From positions 16,212,862 to 16,276,861 of the forward strand of contig OX326959.1 of NCBI GenBank assembly GCA_946800325.1: a stretch of 64,000 bases of DNA, in the 5' to 3' direction. The notes under the pieces were generated by a model. The model made no database searches. It was given only the letters and a program-made list of their open reading frames with translations, and had not been told where the DNA came from. The first letter of the stretch is position 1, and each line of letters opens with the position of its first letter. Of the stretch, positions 10,693-20,330 are shown piece after piece. Both the position numbers and the translations under genes were made by a program. This DNA comes from Luzula sylvatica (Eukaryota > Streptophyta > Magnoliopsida > Poales > Juncaceae).

Positions 10693-11060
10693 CTTGCATT
10701 GCCAAGAGCTTGATACTTCTCCACCCTTGCTTGAACCTGAAACATCTCCCTGAGCTGTTTCATAATCTCATATGCATCCTGTTTCTCAAATTGGATTTGA
10801 TATTCAGGAGTCATAGTAGCCAACATGAGGCATGTGACATCATTCGAATCGTCCATCATGGTCGTATATTCGAATGTCTCATCCTCAGTTGCTGTATCCC
10901 CTGGCACAGGAGGGATAGGCGTCTCCAAGACATGTGCCTTTCCTTCCTGTTTCAGAACGAATCCCAGATTCCTCTGCCAGTCGAGAAAGTTCTTTCCGTT
11001 CATTCGTTCCCTTTCCAAAATGGGACGCAAACTAAAGCGGTTATTACTTGGTAAAGCCAT
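10650..11060 (-). CDS. Element A gag N-terminal part
   Basis: The frame starts at ATG 11058-11060 (MALPSNNRF) and encodes the copia gag domain (UBN2-type), which forms the particle that packages element RNA. Visible blocks are NFLDWQRNLG (about 24-33), CLMLATMTPE and the MKQLREMF helix near 100-107. The match to gag stops at about codon 123. Beyond it the true sequence continues in the frame of the next block, consistent with a one-base change near 10690. The last residues of this frame are therefore not native gag. Confidence 0.9.
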   Translation of the reverse strand: MALPSNNRFSLRPILERERMNGKNFLDWQRNLGFVLKQEGKAHVLETPIPPVPGDTATEDETFEYTTMMDDSNDVTCLMLATMTPEYQIQFEKQDAYEIMKQLREMFQVQARVEKYQALGNARCKMVRLLARTFSR

Positions 11061-11448
11061 GTGTTCTACAATTTTGAAAAATAATGTAATTAATAACGTG
11101 GTCTTTCATATATTAAAATTCATTTGAAATAACTTGAAATACCCATTATTTTATCATTTCAAATAGCCCCCACTATTGAAACGGAGATTTGATACCTTAA
11201 ATCTCATAATGGACAAGATCCCTATTTAACGTATTTCTAAGGTGACTATGGCCAACCACTTAAAAATACATCACGTCGGGTAGGACGGTGTCCAATCATC
11301 TCCAAGACGATTCTTGCTTTATTCGTGAGGTCCGGTATTGAGTCCAACTCAAAACCAGAGTGTGTGTACCTCACTCCTTGCCCCAAACCCTAGCCTAGCT
11401 AGTGAATTGGTCAAGTCCAAACCACAAATGGTATATCATTCAATCAGC

Positions 11449-11489
11449 GAATTGACATGCCAGACTATGGCCATGCAACACGTCAATTC
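11449..11489 (-). other. GGCCATAGTC-loop hairpin 1, A leader
   Basis: Perfect 8-bp arms GAATTGAC (11449-11456) and GTCAATTC (11482-11489) enclose a loop whose coding-strand core is GGCCATAGTCTGGCA. Confidence 0.75.
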
Positions 11490-11526
11490 CTAATCAATGC
11501 ATGCCTTCCTTGCTACGCACGTGTAA

Positions 11527-11559
11527 ATCTGTGCCAGACTATGGCCATGCAACACAGAT
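11527..11559 (-). other. GGCCATAGTC-loop hairpin 2, A leader
   Basis: Perfect 7-bp arms ATCTGTG and CACAGAT differ entirely from hairpin 1 but enclose the same loop. Confidence 0.75.
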
Positions 11560-12119
11560 AAACAAACACTAGTTTAGAAGGTTCCATTTAGGGAGACATA
11601 AGACTTGATAATTACGTGGGAGGATTTTACTTTTTATTAAAATCATTTATTTTATTCATTCACAATAACAAATAAAATTATGGTATAGCATATAGGCCTT
11701 TTAGTTTTATGAGCAATCATAAAACCCTAAAATTCCCAACCCTAAAACCCAAGATGATTCATTGCTTCATGTGAAGATCCAATCTTCGTGTCGTGTCGTC
11801 TACATGTCGTCTTGCCTTGAAGGTCCTTCTTCAAAACTAAACCTATTTTATTTTATTACAACTTTGGAAGACTCACCGGTCCCCACATAATTAAATAAAA
11901 TACAATTTGGAAAGCTCACCGGCCCCCACACAACACACATTACAAGCAACACAAACAATCATCCCCGTTTTAGGCTATATGCTATACCGTATCGAATTTA
12001 TAAATTGGAAATTTTAAAATTATTGGGCATTTTTGACAGAAAAAAAATTGGTTGTCCAGAAAATTGTTCGAACGATCGCAACTCCAAGTTCGATCGAGAA
12101 ACGTCAGAAAATTATTGGG

Positions 12120-12122
<3 letters not shown>

Positions 12123-12152
<30 letters not shown>
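12123..12152. repeat. Homopolymer T run
   Basis: There are thirty consecutive T on the plus strand within the A leader. Confidence 0.95.
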
Positions 12153-12153
<1 letters not shown>

Positions 12154-12162
12154 AACCAGAAA

Positions 12163-12290
12163 TAGGTCCGTTCGAACGCAACTCCAAGTTCGTTCGAACA
12201 GATCAGTCCGTTCAAACCGAACTCTAGGTTCGTTCGACCAGACCAGTTCGTTCGAACGCAACTCCAAGTTCGTTCGAACGAACCCTATTC
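12163..12290. repeat. TTCGAACG box cluster in A leader
   Basis: Several GTTCGTTCGAACGAAC-like boxes lie 110-235 bp from the PBS. They are separate from the LTR cluster of the same element. Confidence 0.75.
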
Positions 12291-12387
12291 TGCCAGTTTT
12301 TCTAATTTCTGAAATTCAGCCCTAAAATTCTAAAATTTCCTAAATTCGAATTAAATCATCGATTTTCGATGGTTTTAACGAGCGATT

Positions 12388-12399
12388 GGTCTGATACCA
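12388..12399 (-). other. Primer binding site of element A
   Basis: The minus strand reads TGGTATCAGACC, matching the start of the plant initiator tRNA-Met PBS (TGGTATCAGAGC), one base inside the LTR. Confidence 0.85.
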
Positions 12400-12400
12400 C

Positions 12401-13029
12401 TGTAGGGTTACGCACACGATTATCATAGTGTGCAGCGGAATTATTCACGCATGCGTAACCTAATTCTACCCTGGATCACGCCCTAAAACCAACGAAAAAG
12501 GAAGAGTTGGAGATAATTACCTCGTACAAGTTAGTACGTGTCGATTACTTCTCCAAATCCGTGAACCTTCTCCAAGAATCGCTCGTGCAATCCCTCTACT
12601 CGTGTCCACCTTGATTTCGACCAATCGGAAATCGCCAACGCCGTTCTAGTCGCCGTCACGATCAATCTCTCAAGATCCTTGCTCGAATCTCCCTCTCAAT
12701 CTCACCAGATCTGATCTGGAATTCTGTGGAAGAGGAAAGAGAAACGACGGCTCAAAACCCTAGAAAAACTTAGGTCAAATTCCGGAATCAGAACTTTATA
12801 TATATAGGAAACAGTTCAGTTCGAACGAACTTAACATAGTTCGTTCGAACGAACCCAGTTCGTTCGAACGCACATAAATGTTCGTTCGAACGAACCCACT
12901 TCTGTTTATCACGAATAAGTCCGTTCGAACGCACTGATATAGTTAGTTCGAACGAACCTTATTCTGACTGCAGAATTGCCTATTTATATAAATTCTTCCA
13001 AGTTAATTCTTAAGTCATATTTTCTTTCA
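12401..13029 (-). repeat. Right (5') LTR of element A
   Basis: It is 629 bp, TG...CA, nearly identical to 5192-5820, with its TATA box at 12794-12808. Confidence 0.96.
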
Positions 13030-13034
13030 TACAC

Positions 13035-15250
13035 ATCCTTTCATAAAATTTCTGTCAAGAAATTCGGTTTTGACATCCATTTTGCCACATCACATAGTCA
13101 TAATACGCGACCATGTCAAGTAGAATTTCGAGAATGTGAAAGCATGGCAACATGCGAAAACGTTTCTTCATAGTCCGACTATGAAATTCTTGAAACTCTT
13201 CGCTACGAACCTCGCTTTGCATATATGTGTATTCCTATCCGTGTCGGTTCTCATCTTGAAAACCCATTGTCTTTTCACGGGTCTAACCCGGAAAGTAATG
13301 AAATCAAGTTCTAAACTTGATAATTTTACACGGATCGAATCTCAGAATTCATGACATCATGTCATGTGGAATCAACCTTTCATAGCATCCCTGTAGGATA
13401 TCGAATCATCATATGATTTCGATCTATCATCATTATCCACGGTAAATCCGTATTTACCGGCTTATGATATAGCCTACTTGATCTACAAATAATTCATTTG
13501 TGTGTTCGACTCGTATTCATCAACTCTTGATGAAGTCGTGTCAACATTCAGCGGTACAATGTTCATTTTCAGATCTCGAACTCTTTCGAGATTTATTCTA
13601 CTCCCACTAGCCCGCATAGAGATTAGCAACATCAAGTTTCAAACTTGTGCGCATCGAGTCCTCCTCCAAGAAGGCATCTCTTCGAGCCACGAAAATCTTA
13701 TTTTCGTCGGGACGTTAGAACTAATACCCTTTAGTTTCCTTAAGGATATATGTCATAAACGAACAATTTTCAGATTTGGGATTGAGTTTAACCGAAACAA
13801 ATTTCGAAATATACTCACATTCTCAAATCTTTACAAATGACAACTTCGGAACCATTCCGATCCATATCTAATATGGCGTCTTTTATACCGATTAGAAGGT
13901 TTATAGTCCATATCATATATGTAACCATTCATTAGTGCCACTGTCACAAGGGTGCATCCCCAAAACATTTTTGGGAGATCCGTTTGACTCATCATTTATC
14001 GAACTATGTGCAACATGCGTTCAATTCCTCTTTTCGGACACATCTCAATGTTCCGAATAAAGGTAATCGTGAAACGATTCCACAATCATAAATGATCATC
14101 AACATTCATAACTCAAATATCGCCTCTTCGATCCTATCGAAAGGTTTAGCTCAAATACTCGCCTTCTCGATCCTATCGAAAAGCTTAGATTTTCTTGCTT
14201 AGTTGATTTCGTATTTCGTTTTGAAACTCTATGAACCTTTCAAAATCTCCGTTTCGGTACGCATTAAATAGATATTTTCATATCTACTTTAACCGTCCAT
14301 AAACGTAACAAAATAATGATAGCCTCCTCTTGCCTCGGAACTTATCGGAACATTTACATTTAAATGTAATTTCCAATAATTCGTTGGATCTTTCTCCAAC
14401 CTTTGGAGAATGATGCACTTTGTCGTCTTTGCCTAATAAATAAGTATCGCGTTTAACCAATTGAATCTAATTCGATTGATTCTAGTAATCCATCATATGG
14501 AATCTAGATACGCGTATCTCGTTTATATGGCCATGACGGCAACGCCAAAAGAAGCAATCAACTTCTAGGTTTAATCCTCCTCGGATTTCACCGTTCTTTG
14601 AGTCATTAGTTTGGACAACTCCTTGTCCGAACTTTCTATTTGGAAAACATTTTCCCAAAATACCCTTAGACATACATTTCTTTTGATCCCTCCTTTGAAA
14701 TACAAGGACATCCACGCATCTATATACATTGGATTCCTCGGATACTCCGAGCATCTCCAATTCAATTTTAAATCGCATCTCATGCAATTCAAGGATCGAC
14801 TTATCTATCGAATGCATATGATATTCGGTCACGAAGATCAAATCTCGTACCAACAACACACGAGTGTTAATCAAAGACCCATAAGGCGTCTCAAAATTAA
14901 CCTACTCTTTGAGCCGCATTGAACCATTCAACGCGCTCTAGCTCTTGAAACTATTTCATGAGCGTTGTGTTTTATTTTCATATACACCCGAATTCTCAAA
15001 ACAATTTTGAGAAATTTGCGTCTACACATGCCACCACAAGGCATGTAATATTGTTCGATTCCTTCTTAAAGTGTATCGAACCCGACTTTCTCTAAAGCCA
15101 AAGCCTCGAGCCCCAAATCTACCGTTTCCGTGTCCCACACGTTCCTTTAAGTCTAAGAACTATTCTTTGACTATCAAGGTTAATTGCGGTAATTCCGACC
15201 CAAAAGTCATCTATCATATCGATCTCATCGATATATATTTGGTGTTTGCT
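13035..15250 (-). pseudogene. Element B gag-pol remnant (RT start, integrase, protease, gag)
   Basis: The minus strand follows the order of element A from the RT region (13035-13480) through the integrase C-terminal part (13660-14400), the GAG-pre-integrase region (14470-14560, recognisable FWRCRHGHINE) and gag (about 14600-15200). Stops, shifts and deletions occur throughout. No catalytic motif is intact. Confidence 0.75.
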
Positions 15251-15644
15251 TGAAAACATAATTCTAAACGGATGATGAAGATTAAGCTCCTAACCGTGCG
15301 TACTTAATCTATATGCTTATATGATAATTATATGATAGTGTTATTTTATCGAATCGATAACCCTCATACCGATACGGCACTCCAAGTCCATAACACTCAA
15401 GATCCATATTTCGCAATCCTCCCATAAGTGACTATGGCCGAAAAATGGGATCTCGCTTATTTAGGTAGGATTATTATCCAATCGTATCCAATACGACTCT
15501 CGTTCCTTTATAGAATTTCGGTGACGAATCGTATCCAATACAATCCATGTTCCGTGTGTGCATTCTATCTATGCTCCGAACTCCAATCGGATTGGCTTGG
15601 ACGGTTAAGTCACAACCATATCCAACGTATCGTTTAATCGAACT

Positions 15645-15681
15645 ACTCACGTGCCCGACTATGGCCTGAAACCACGTGAGT
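15645..15681 (-). other. GGCCATAGTC-loop hairpin 1, B leader
   Basis: Perfect 9-bp arms ACTCACGTG and CACGTGAGT enclose a loop whose coding-strand core is CAGGCCATAGTCGGG. Confidence 0.75.
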
Positions 15682-15718
15682 CCCTAATTAACGCTTACCA
15701 CCCGCACCAATATATACA

Positions 15719-15757
15719 ATAGTACGTGCCCGACTATGGCCTGAAACCACGCACTAT
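15719..15757 (-). other. GGCCATAGTC-loop hairpin 2, B leader
   Basis: Arms ATAGTACGTG and CACGCACTAT pair with one mismatch and enclose the same loop as the preceding hairpin. Confidence 0.7.
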
Positions 15758-16039
15758 GTCATATCAATCTCGATGGTTGTGGATATGGAAGGCATTTCCA
15801 TGACTTAAATATTATGAGGGATCATGCCATTGCATGTTTCTAAATTCGTGATATAATCATATTATATCACTATCACAAGATTTTCGATATGCATATGATT
15901 TTTATTTGGGAGTCTAATTATTCTAAATAATTATCTAATTATATGCTAGTATGATTGATGCCGATCAAATCAATATAAAGAACTCAAAATTCCAAGTTTT
16001 GTAGCCAAAGTTATCACGAAAACAAAATCAGCAACCAGA

Positions 16040-16520
16040 AACCAGTCCGTTGTAACGCAACATAGTCCGTTACAACGGACCTCCAGTCTCCTTGGAACTC
16101 CGTTACAACGGAACTCTAGTCCGTTACAACGCTATTTAATCGGGTTATTGTCCAAAATTGCCAGAAACATGTCCGTTGTAACGCAACCTAGGTCCGTTAC
16201 AACGCTATTTTCTGCAAACATTTGTCCAAATTTCCAGTAACCAGTCCGTTATAACGCAACAAAATGTCCGTTACCACGGACCAACTGCGTAGACTTCCGT
16301 TACAACAGACCATGTCCGTTACAACGGACTCCAAAAGACACCCTAGGCATCCCCGCATCCTCGTATCATATATAGGGTCCGTTACAACGGAACTCCAAGT
16401 CCGTTGCAACGGACTATGTGATACTGGCAAATTTTCCCCAATTCCTGTATCTTATACAGTGTCCGTTACAACGGAACTCCAAGTCCGTTGTAACGGACTA
16501 AGCGATTTTTGCGCTGTTTA
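16040..16520. repeat. CCGTTACAACGGA quasi-palindrome cluster in B leader
   Basis: More than a dozen boxes of the type TCCGTTACAACGGA or GTCCGTTGTAACG lie in imperfect higher-order repeats. This is the inverted counterpart of 1057-1345. Confidence 0.85.
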
Positions 16521-16745
16521 GCCTGTTTTCGCTCGTTTCCAAAACGATCAATCATGAAACCTTTTCACGATCATTCCTAGATACTCTCAATCAACTTTTG
16601 ATCGATCTCTAGCGAATTTCACTTGTGATTTTAATGGAATTTGACTTTCTCTATATGTAACATCATGCAAACGGGTACGAACTTTGATAACCCGTGCGTA
16701 TATCGAATATACGACTATGATTCGACCCTCGAATCGATGGCGATC

Positions 16746-16757
16746 GCTCTGATACCA
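16746..16757 (-). other. Primer binding site of element B
   Basis: The minus strand reads TGGTATCAGAGC, an exact initiator tRNA-Met PBS one base from the LTR. Confidence 0.92.
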
Positions 16758-16758
16758 C

Positions 16759-17768
16759 TGAAGGGGAATATCCCCGACCCCGGGCCCGCGCAGCGGAATG
16801 AAGGCCCGGTCCGGTTCCCCAATTCCCGAGATCACGCCATGACTTCGAGGGTACGATGCAAATAGAAGGACAGATTCATACCGGTGCAAAATTGATTGCA
16901 CACGAAGGGTTGATCGTTGCCTTCTTTCTCCTGTCACGTTGGTGACAATCCGCGCGTCCCACACCACGCGTCTTTCACCGCTCGTTGACTTCGCCGATTC
17001 GCTTGATTTCGTCTCCGACTCAATCTACTCGTCCGAATCGATCACAACCGTAAGAGCCCCAGATGTTGCTCCTCTACGTGTATCCACCTTGACTCGTAAG
17101 ACGTCGGTCATGGATGCACCTGCCTAGACGATGCACCGGTGAACTTGCTCGATCGAATTGAGTCTCTATCTCTCGAGAAACTCTTTTCTCGATTTCTCTC
17201 TCTTCGCACCTTTTCACTTTGAGAAAGATCAAATCTGAATTCTCTCTTTTCTTTGTGTCTTTGGCAGAATGATCACTTAGTGAAGATGAGAGAGAAAATC
17301 CTATTTATATCTAATAGGATCAGGATTAGCCAAAATGCATGTATATCCAATATACACCCTTTCACACAGAAAACTGCATGAACCTGGTCAGTATTCTGTC
17401 ATTTCGAAATTGGTAAATTTCTCATACAGAAAATCAACCAACATGAAAGTTGTAGATAATCTCATTATCTACCCAACCCAATTTGGCCCAGCCCAATTGG
17501 AGTTCGTATGCAAACGTTATGACTGTTTTACTAACTATATGTCATACTGTTGCATCCTTTCGGTATTTCACAGAAACGACACTGATACTTCGTTCATATG
17601 AAATATATTTCTACATGAAGGTTGTAAATAATCTTATTATCTATCTAACTCAATTTGAACCATTCAACTCAGATTTTCCCATTGAAAGTTATGGCCACGA
17701 ATATACGCCTACATTCGTTTATCCTTGTGTACAGTTTTACGGTTGATCCTGAAACTGTATTTCCTTCA
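16759..17768 (-). repeat. Right (5') LTR of element B
   Basis: It is 1010 bp, TGAAGG...CCTTCA, and matches 1427-2436. The minus-strand TATA box is at 17300-17311. Confidence 0.93.
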
Positions 17769-17773
17769 ATGAT

Positions 17774-17913
17774 CGGCATCAATCATTCTAGCATATTAGA
17801 TAATTAATTATTTAGAATAATTAGTCTCCCTAATAAAATAATATGGATAAAGAAATCTTGTGATAGTGATATAATATGATTATGTCACGAATTTAGAAAC
17901 ATGAATGTCATGA
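17774..17913 (+). mobile_element. Copia element X, leader fragment 2
   Basis: This continues X after the B insertion. It is the reverse complement of 15830-15975 in the B leader, including GATCGGCATCAATCAT. Confidence 0.8.
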
Positions 17914-18602
17914 CACTACAACAAAACTGGGTATCAGCAACGGCAAAAACCGTCGCTAAAAGTCCAAAAAACCGTCGCTAAAACTATTATCGACGGCCAA
18001 CCGTCGCTAAAAAACTGTCGCTAAAAGTGACGTCGCTGATGTTACTTTCTCCGACGGGCCGTCGCTGATACTAGCATTACCGACGGTTTATTTTCTCCGA
18101 CGGCCCGTCACAATTTTCTCCGTCGGCCCGTCCCTGAAGACTTTCACCGACGGCCCGTCGCTGAAGCCTACATTATATTTTATTAATCGCCTGATATTAT
18201 ATTTAATTACTTAAATACTATTCTATTTAATTGATGTTAAATAATACTTAATTAATATTATATTTAATTAATAATAAATAATACGTAATTAATATTATAT
18301 GTTTATTATTTGTTATATATATACACACATTTTATATTATATACTCTATTAATGTTAAACATATAAATTAAACAAATAACAAACGCAATATACACACATC
18401 CAATTCAAACATTACGCACAATACACACATAACAAACGCAATATACACACATAACACATTACGCACAATACAATTATACACATACAATTCAAACACTCCG
18501 CAAATCCCTGCCAAAATAATTCCAAAAATCAAACAAGAAAATAGAAGCGTCTCTCGCGGAGCCAAACCCATTTTCGATTCATCGTCCATCTCGCACAGCC
18601 TC

Positions 18603-18735
18603 TGGTACCCGCCTCCTAACCCTTCGCCACTGGTACGCGCCTCCTCGGCCTTCACTGCTGGTATCCGCCTCCTCAGCCTTCGCCACTGGTACGCGCCTCC
18701 TCCGCCTTCGCCACTGGTATGCGCCTCCTCGGCCA
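18603..18735. repeat. 28-bp GC-rich minisatellite in CACTA 1
   Basis: About 4.7 units contain the core TGGTACGCGCCTCCTCGGCC. It keeps open frames on the minus strand but is probably not coding. Confidence 0.85.
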
Positions 18736-18826
18736 AACCCATTGCCTATATTATAAGATGCATGGATAAATAACAAGATTTAATTATGCATAAAATTAAC
18801 ATAATATTAGTAAAATTGAGCTAACA

Positions 18827-18966
18827 AAATGTGCCCTTATTATGCTTACAATCTTCTCGAGGAGTGTCGTTCGGCACCGTTACTCCATCTTCCTGTACCG
18901 GTACTGGTATGGAGCTGGATCTGCGTAGTACCGACACTGTTATTTTCCTGCTACTGGACGCCTCCA
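18827..18966 (-). pseudogene. Conserved CACTA peptide tail, copy 1
   Basis: The minus strand is open for roughly 45 codons and ends EDGVTVPNDTPREDCKHNKG, TFC and a stop near 18827. The same ending is encoded at 25193-25270 in CACTA 3, with conservation extending about 100 bp beyond the stop to a TATAATATAGGCAATGG junction. It probably derives from a CACTA-borne gene. I do not recognise the protein family. Confidence 0.5.
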
Positions 18967-19940
18967 TTTATTCCGAAAACCTGCATTCAATCCAAAAAAT
19001 GCATTAAAAATAAGAGTGAAAAAAATCAACTTCAGATCTATAAAAAATGCCCCTACTTAATGAATTTTGACCCTTATTAGCTGTGAAAAACCAGTAAAAA
19101 AAAATCTAAAAATGATAAGCAAAAATAGCTTTTCTGCCAGAAAAAAAGAACAAAAAATATTAATTTTACAGTAAATAAAAACAGTAATTTTTTTTGAAAA
19201 TAAACCAAAATATTAACAAAAATAGACACGAAAATCAATTGATAGTAACAAAAATTAAAAACAACAAAAAGAAATCAACTTGCAGTAATAAAAATTCTAA
19301 AGAAGAAACTTCGGCAAGGAGGGGCTGAGGGAGGGGGCTGTAGTGAAAGGAGGGCCGTTGTGAGGGGCGGGGCAGGGGGGCTGTGGAGAAGAGGGGAAGA
19401 GGGGCTGAGGGGGAAGATGGGGCAGCTCTGGAGAGAAGAGCGGGAAGAGGGGCGAATTTAGGTTTAGGGTTAAGAGAGAGAGAAGGAGGCCAGTGGGGTA
19501 TATAAGAAGGTGTCTACAACATCACCGACGGGCTGTCGGAGCGTTTTCAGCGACGGGTGAAGCTTCAGCGACGGGCCGTAGCAGGATTTCTGCGACGGGC
19601 CGTGGGATTTCTGCGGCGGGAGTGGGCTTTTGCGACGGGCCGACGCAATAGTTAAACCCAGCAGCGACGGGCCGTCGGTGAAAGAACCGTCGGTAAAACT
19701 GTATCTGCGACGGATAAGAGTACTAGCGACGGGCCGTCGGAAACAGCGCCGGGCCGTCACAGAAAAAAACCGTCGGTAATGACCTGTTGCGTTGGCCCAT
19801 CGCTGAAAGTGGTTTTTATTTTCGACGGCCCGTCGCTGATAAGGGGGACCCGTCGCTGATGCTCCAGTCTGTTGTAGTGTGATCCCTCATAATATTTAAG
19901 TCATGGAAGTGCCTTCCATATTCACAACCACTATGTTCGG

Positions 19941-19990
19941 TACTACGTCTCACATGGGTTAAGGCCAAACCCGACATGGGTTATTGTAGT
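19941..19990 (+). other. Decayed GGCCA-loop hairpin, X leader
   Basis: The outer arms ACTAC/GTAGT and inner CATG/CATG remain, around GGTTAAGGCCAAACCCG. This is the X counterpart of B 15719-15757 and is less perfect. Confidence 0.45.
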
Positions 19991-20020
19991 CATCGACGGG
20001 GTGGCAAGCGTTAAATAGGG

Positions 20021-20056
20021 ACTGATAAGGGTTAAGGCCAAAGCCGACTTATTAGT
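20021..20056 (+). other. GGCCA-loop hairpin, X leader
   Basis: Arms ACTGATAAG and CTTATTAGT pair fully if one G-U pair is allowed, around GGTTAAGGCCAAAGCCG. The stem differs completely from its B counterpart at 15645-15681. Confidence 0.65.
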
Positions 20057-20275
20057 ACTTTATTTGAACGATACGTTGAGTATGGTTGTGACTTAACCGT
20101 TCAAGGCCAAAGCCACAGTACACACTGCCACACGTCTCCTCTCTCTTCCCCCTCTCTTCCCCATGCGCCCTCTTTCTCCCTCTCTTCTTTAATGCTTCTC
20201 TCCCGTTCACGCCATCTCTCTCCCTCCCTCCTCTCTCTCTCTCTCTCCCAGATACCACACACATGAAGCTCTTTG

Positions 20276-20330
20276 TGCTCTCTCTCTCTCTCTCTCGCTC
20301 GCTCTCGCGCTCTCTCTCTCTCGTGCTCTC
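20276..20330. repeat. CT-rich microsatellite
   Basis: (CT)n with CTCG interruptions lies in a leader-like segment. Confidence 0.85.

Larger units (their letters stand above)
11061..12387 (-). other. Leader (5' UTR) of element A
   Basis: This is 1.3 kb between PBS and gag start without a coding frame. It holds two GGCCATAGTC-loop hairpins, a second TTCGAA-box cluster (12163-12290), and a 30-base T run (12123-12152) that lies in a local duplication of AAAATTATTGGGCATTTTT. Confidence 0.8.
5192..13029 (-). mobile_element. Young Ty1/copia retrotransposon A, nearly intact
   Basis: Identical-looking 629-bp LTRs (5192-5820 and 12401-13029) start TG and end CA. They differ at about one base (an A/G near 5619 versus 12828). 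The 5-bp duplication TACAC flanks the element at 5187-5191 and 13030-13034. A PBS for initiator tRNA-Met sits inside the right LTR and a purine tract inside the left. Gag, protease, integrase, RT and RNase H occur in copia order on the minus strand. The coding region has one frameshift near 10690 and one in-frame TGA at 8992-8994. Total length is 7838 bp. It interrupts the RT region of element B. Confidence 0.96.
15251..16745 (-). other. Leader (5' UTR) of element B
   Basis: There is no coding frame over 1.5 kb. It holds two conserved-loop hairpins (15645-15681, 15719-15757) and a long cluster of CCGTTACAACGGA boxes (16040-16520). Its reverse complement is found in X on both sides of B. Confidence 0.8.
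1427..17768 (-). mobile_element. Copia-type LTR retrotransposon B (degenerate, interrupted by element A)
   Basis: Two 1010-bp direct repeats begin TGAAGG and end CCTTCA (1427-2436 and 16759-17768). They are flanked by the 5-bp target duplication ATGAT (1422-1426 and 17769-17773). A primer binding site complementary to initiator tRNA-Met lies inside the right LTR and a purine tract (read on the minus strand) inside the left one, so the element reads on the minus strand. Its gag-pol is recognisable but full of stops and shifts. Element A is inserted within its RT region. By eye the LTRs differ at about 30-35 sites. The insertion target is the leader of X, a related element in opposite orientation. 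Confidence 0.93.
17914..19879. mobile_element. CACTA transposon 1 (non-autonomous)
   Basis: The ends are CACTACAACAAAACTGG and its inverse CCAGTCTGTTGTAGTG, with the 3-bp duplication TGA on each side (17911-17913, 19880-19882). The uninterrupted empty site is visible in the B leader near 15830. Both subterminal regions are packed with CGACGGCCCGTCG and CCGTCGCTGA repeats (17940-18170, 19520-19865). No transposase is present. Internally there is a 28-bp minisatellite and a conserved minus-strand peptide-coding tail. Confidence 0.93.
19883..20108 (+). mobile_element. Copia element X, leader fragment 3
   Basis: This is the reverse complement of about 15600-15830 in the B leader, continuing X past CACTA 1. 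Homology ends near 20108. Confidence 0.75.
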
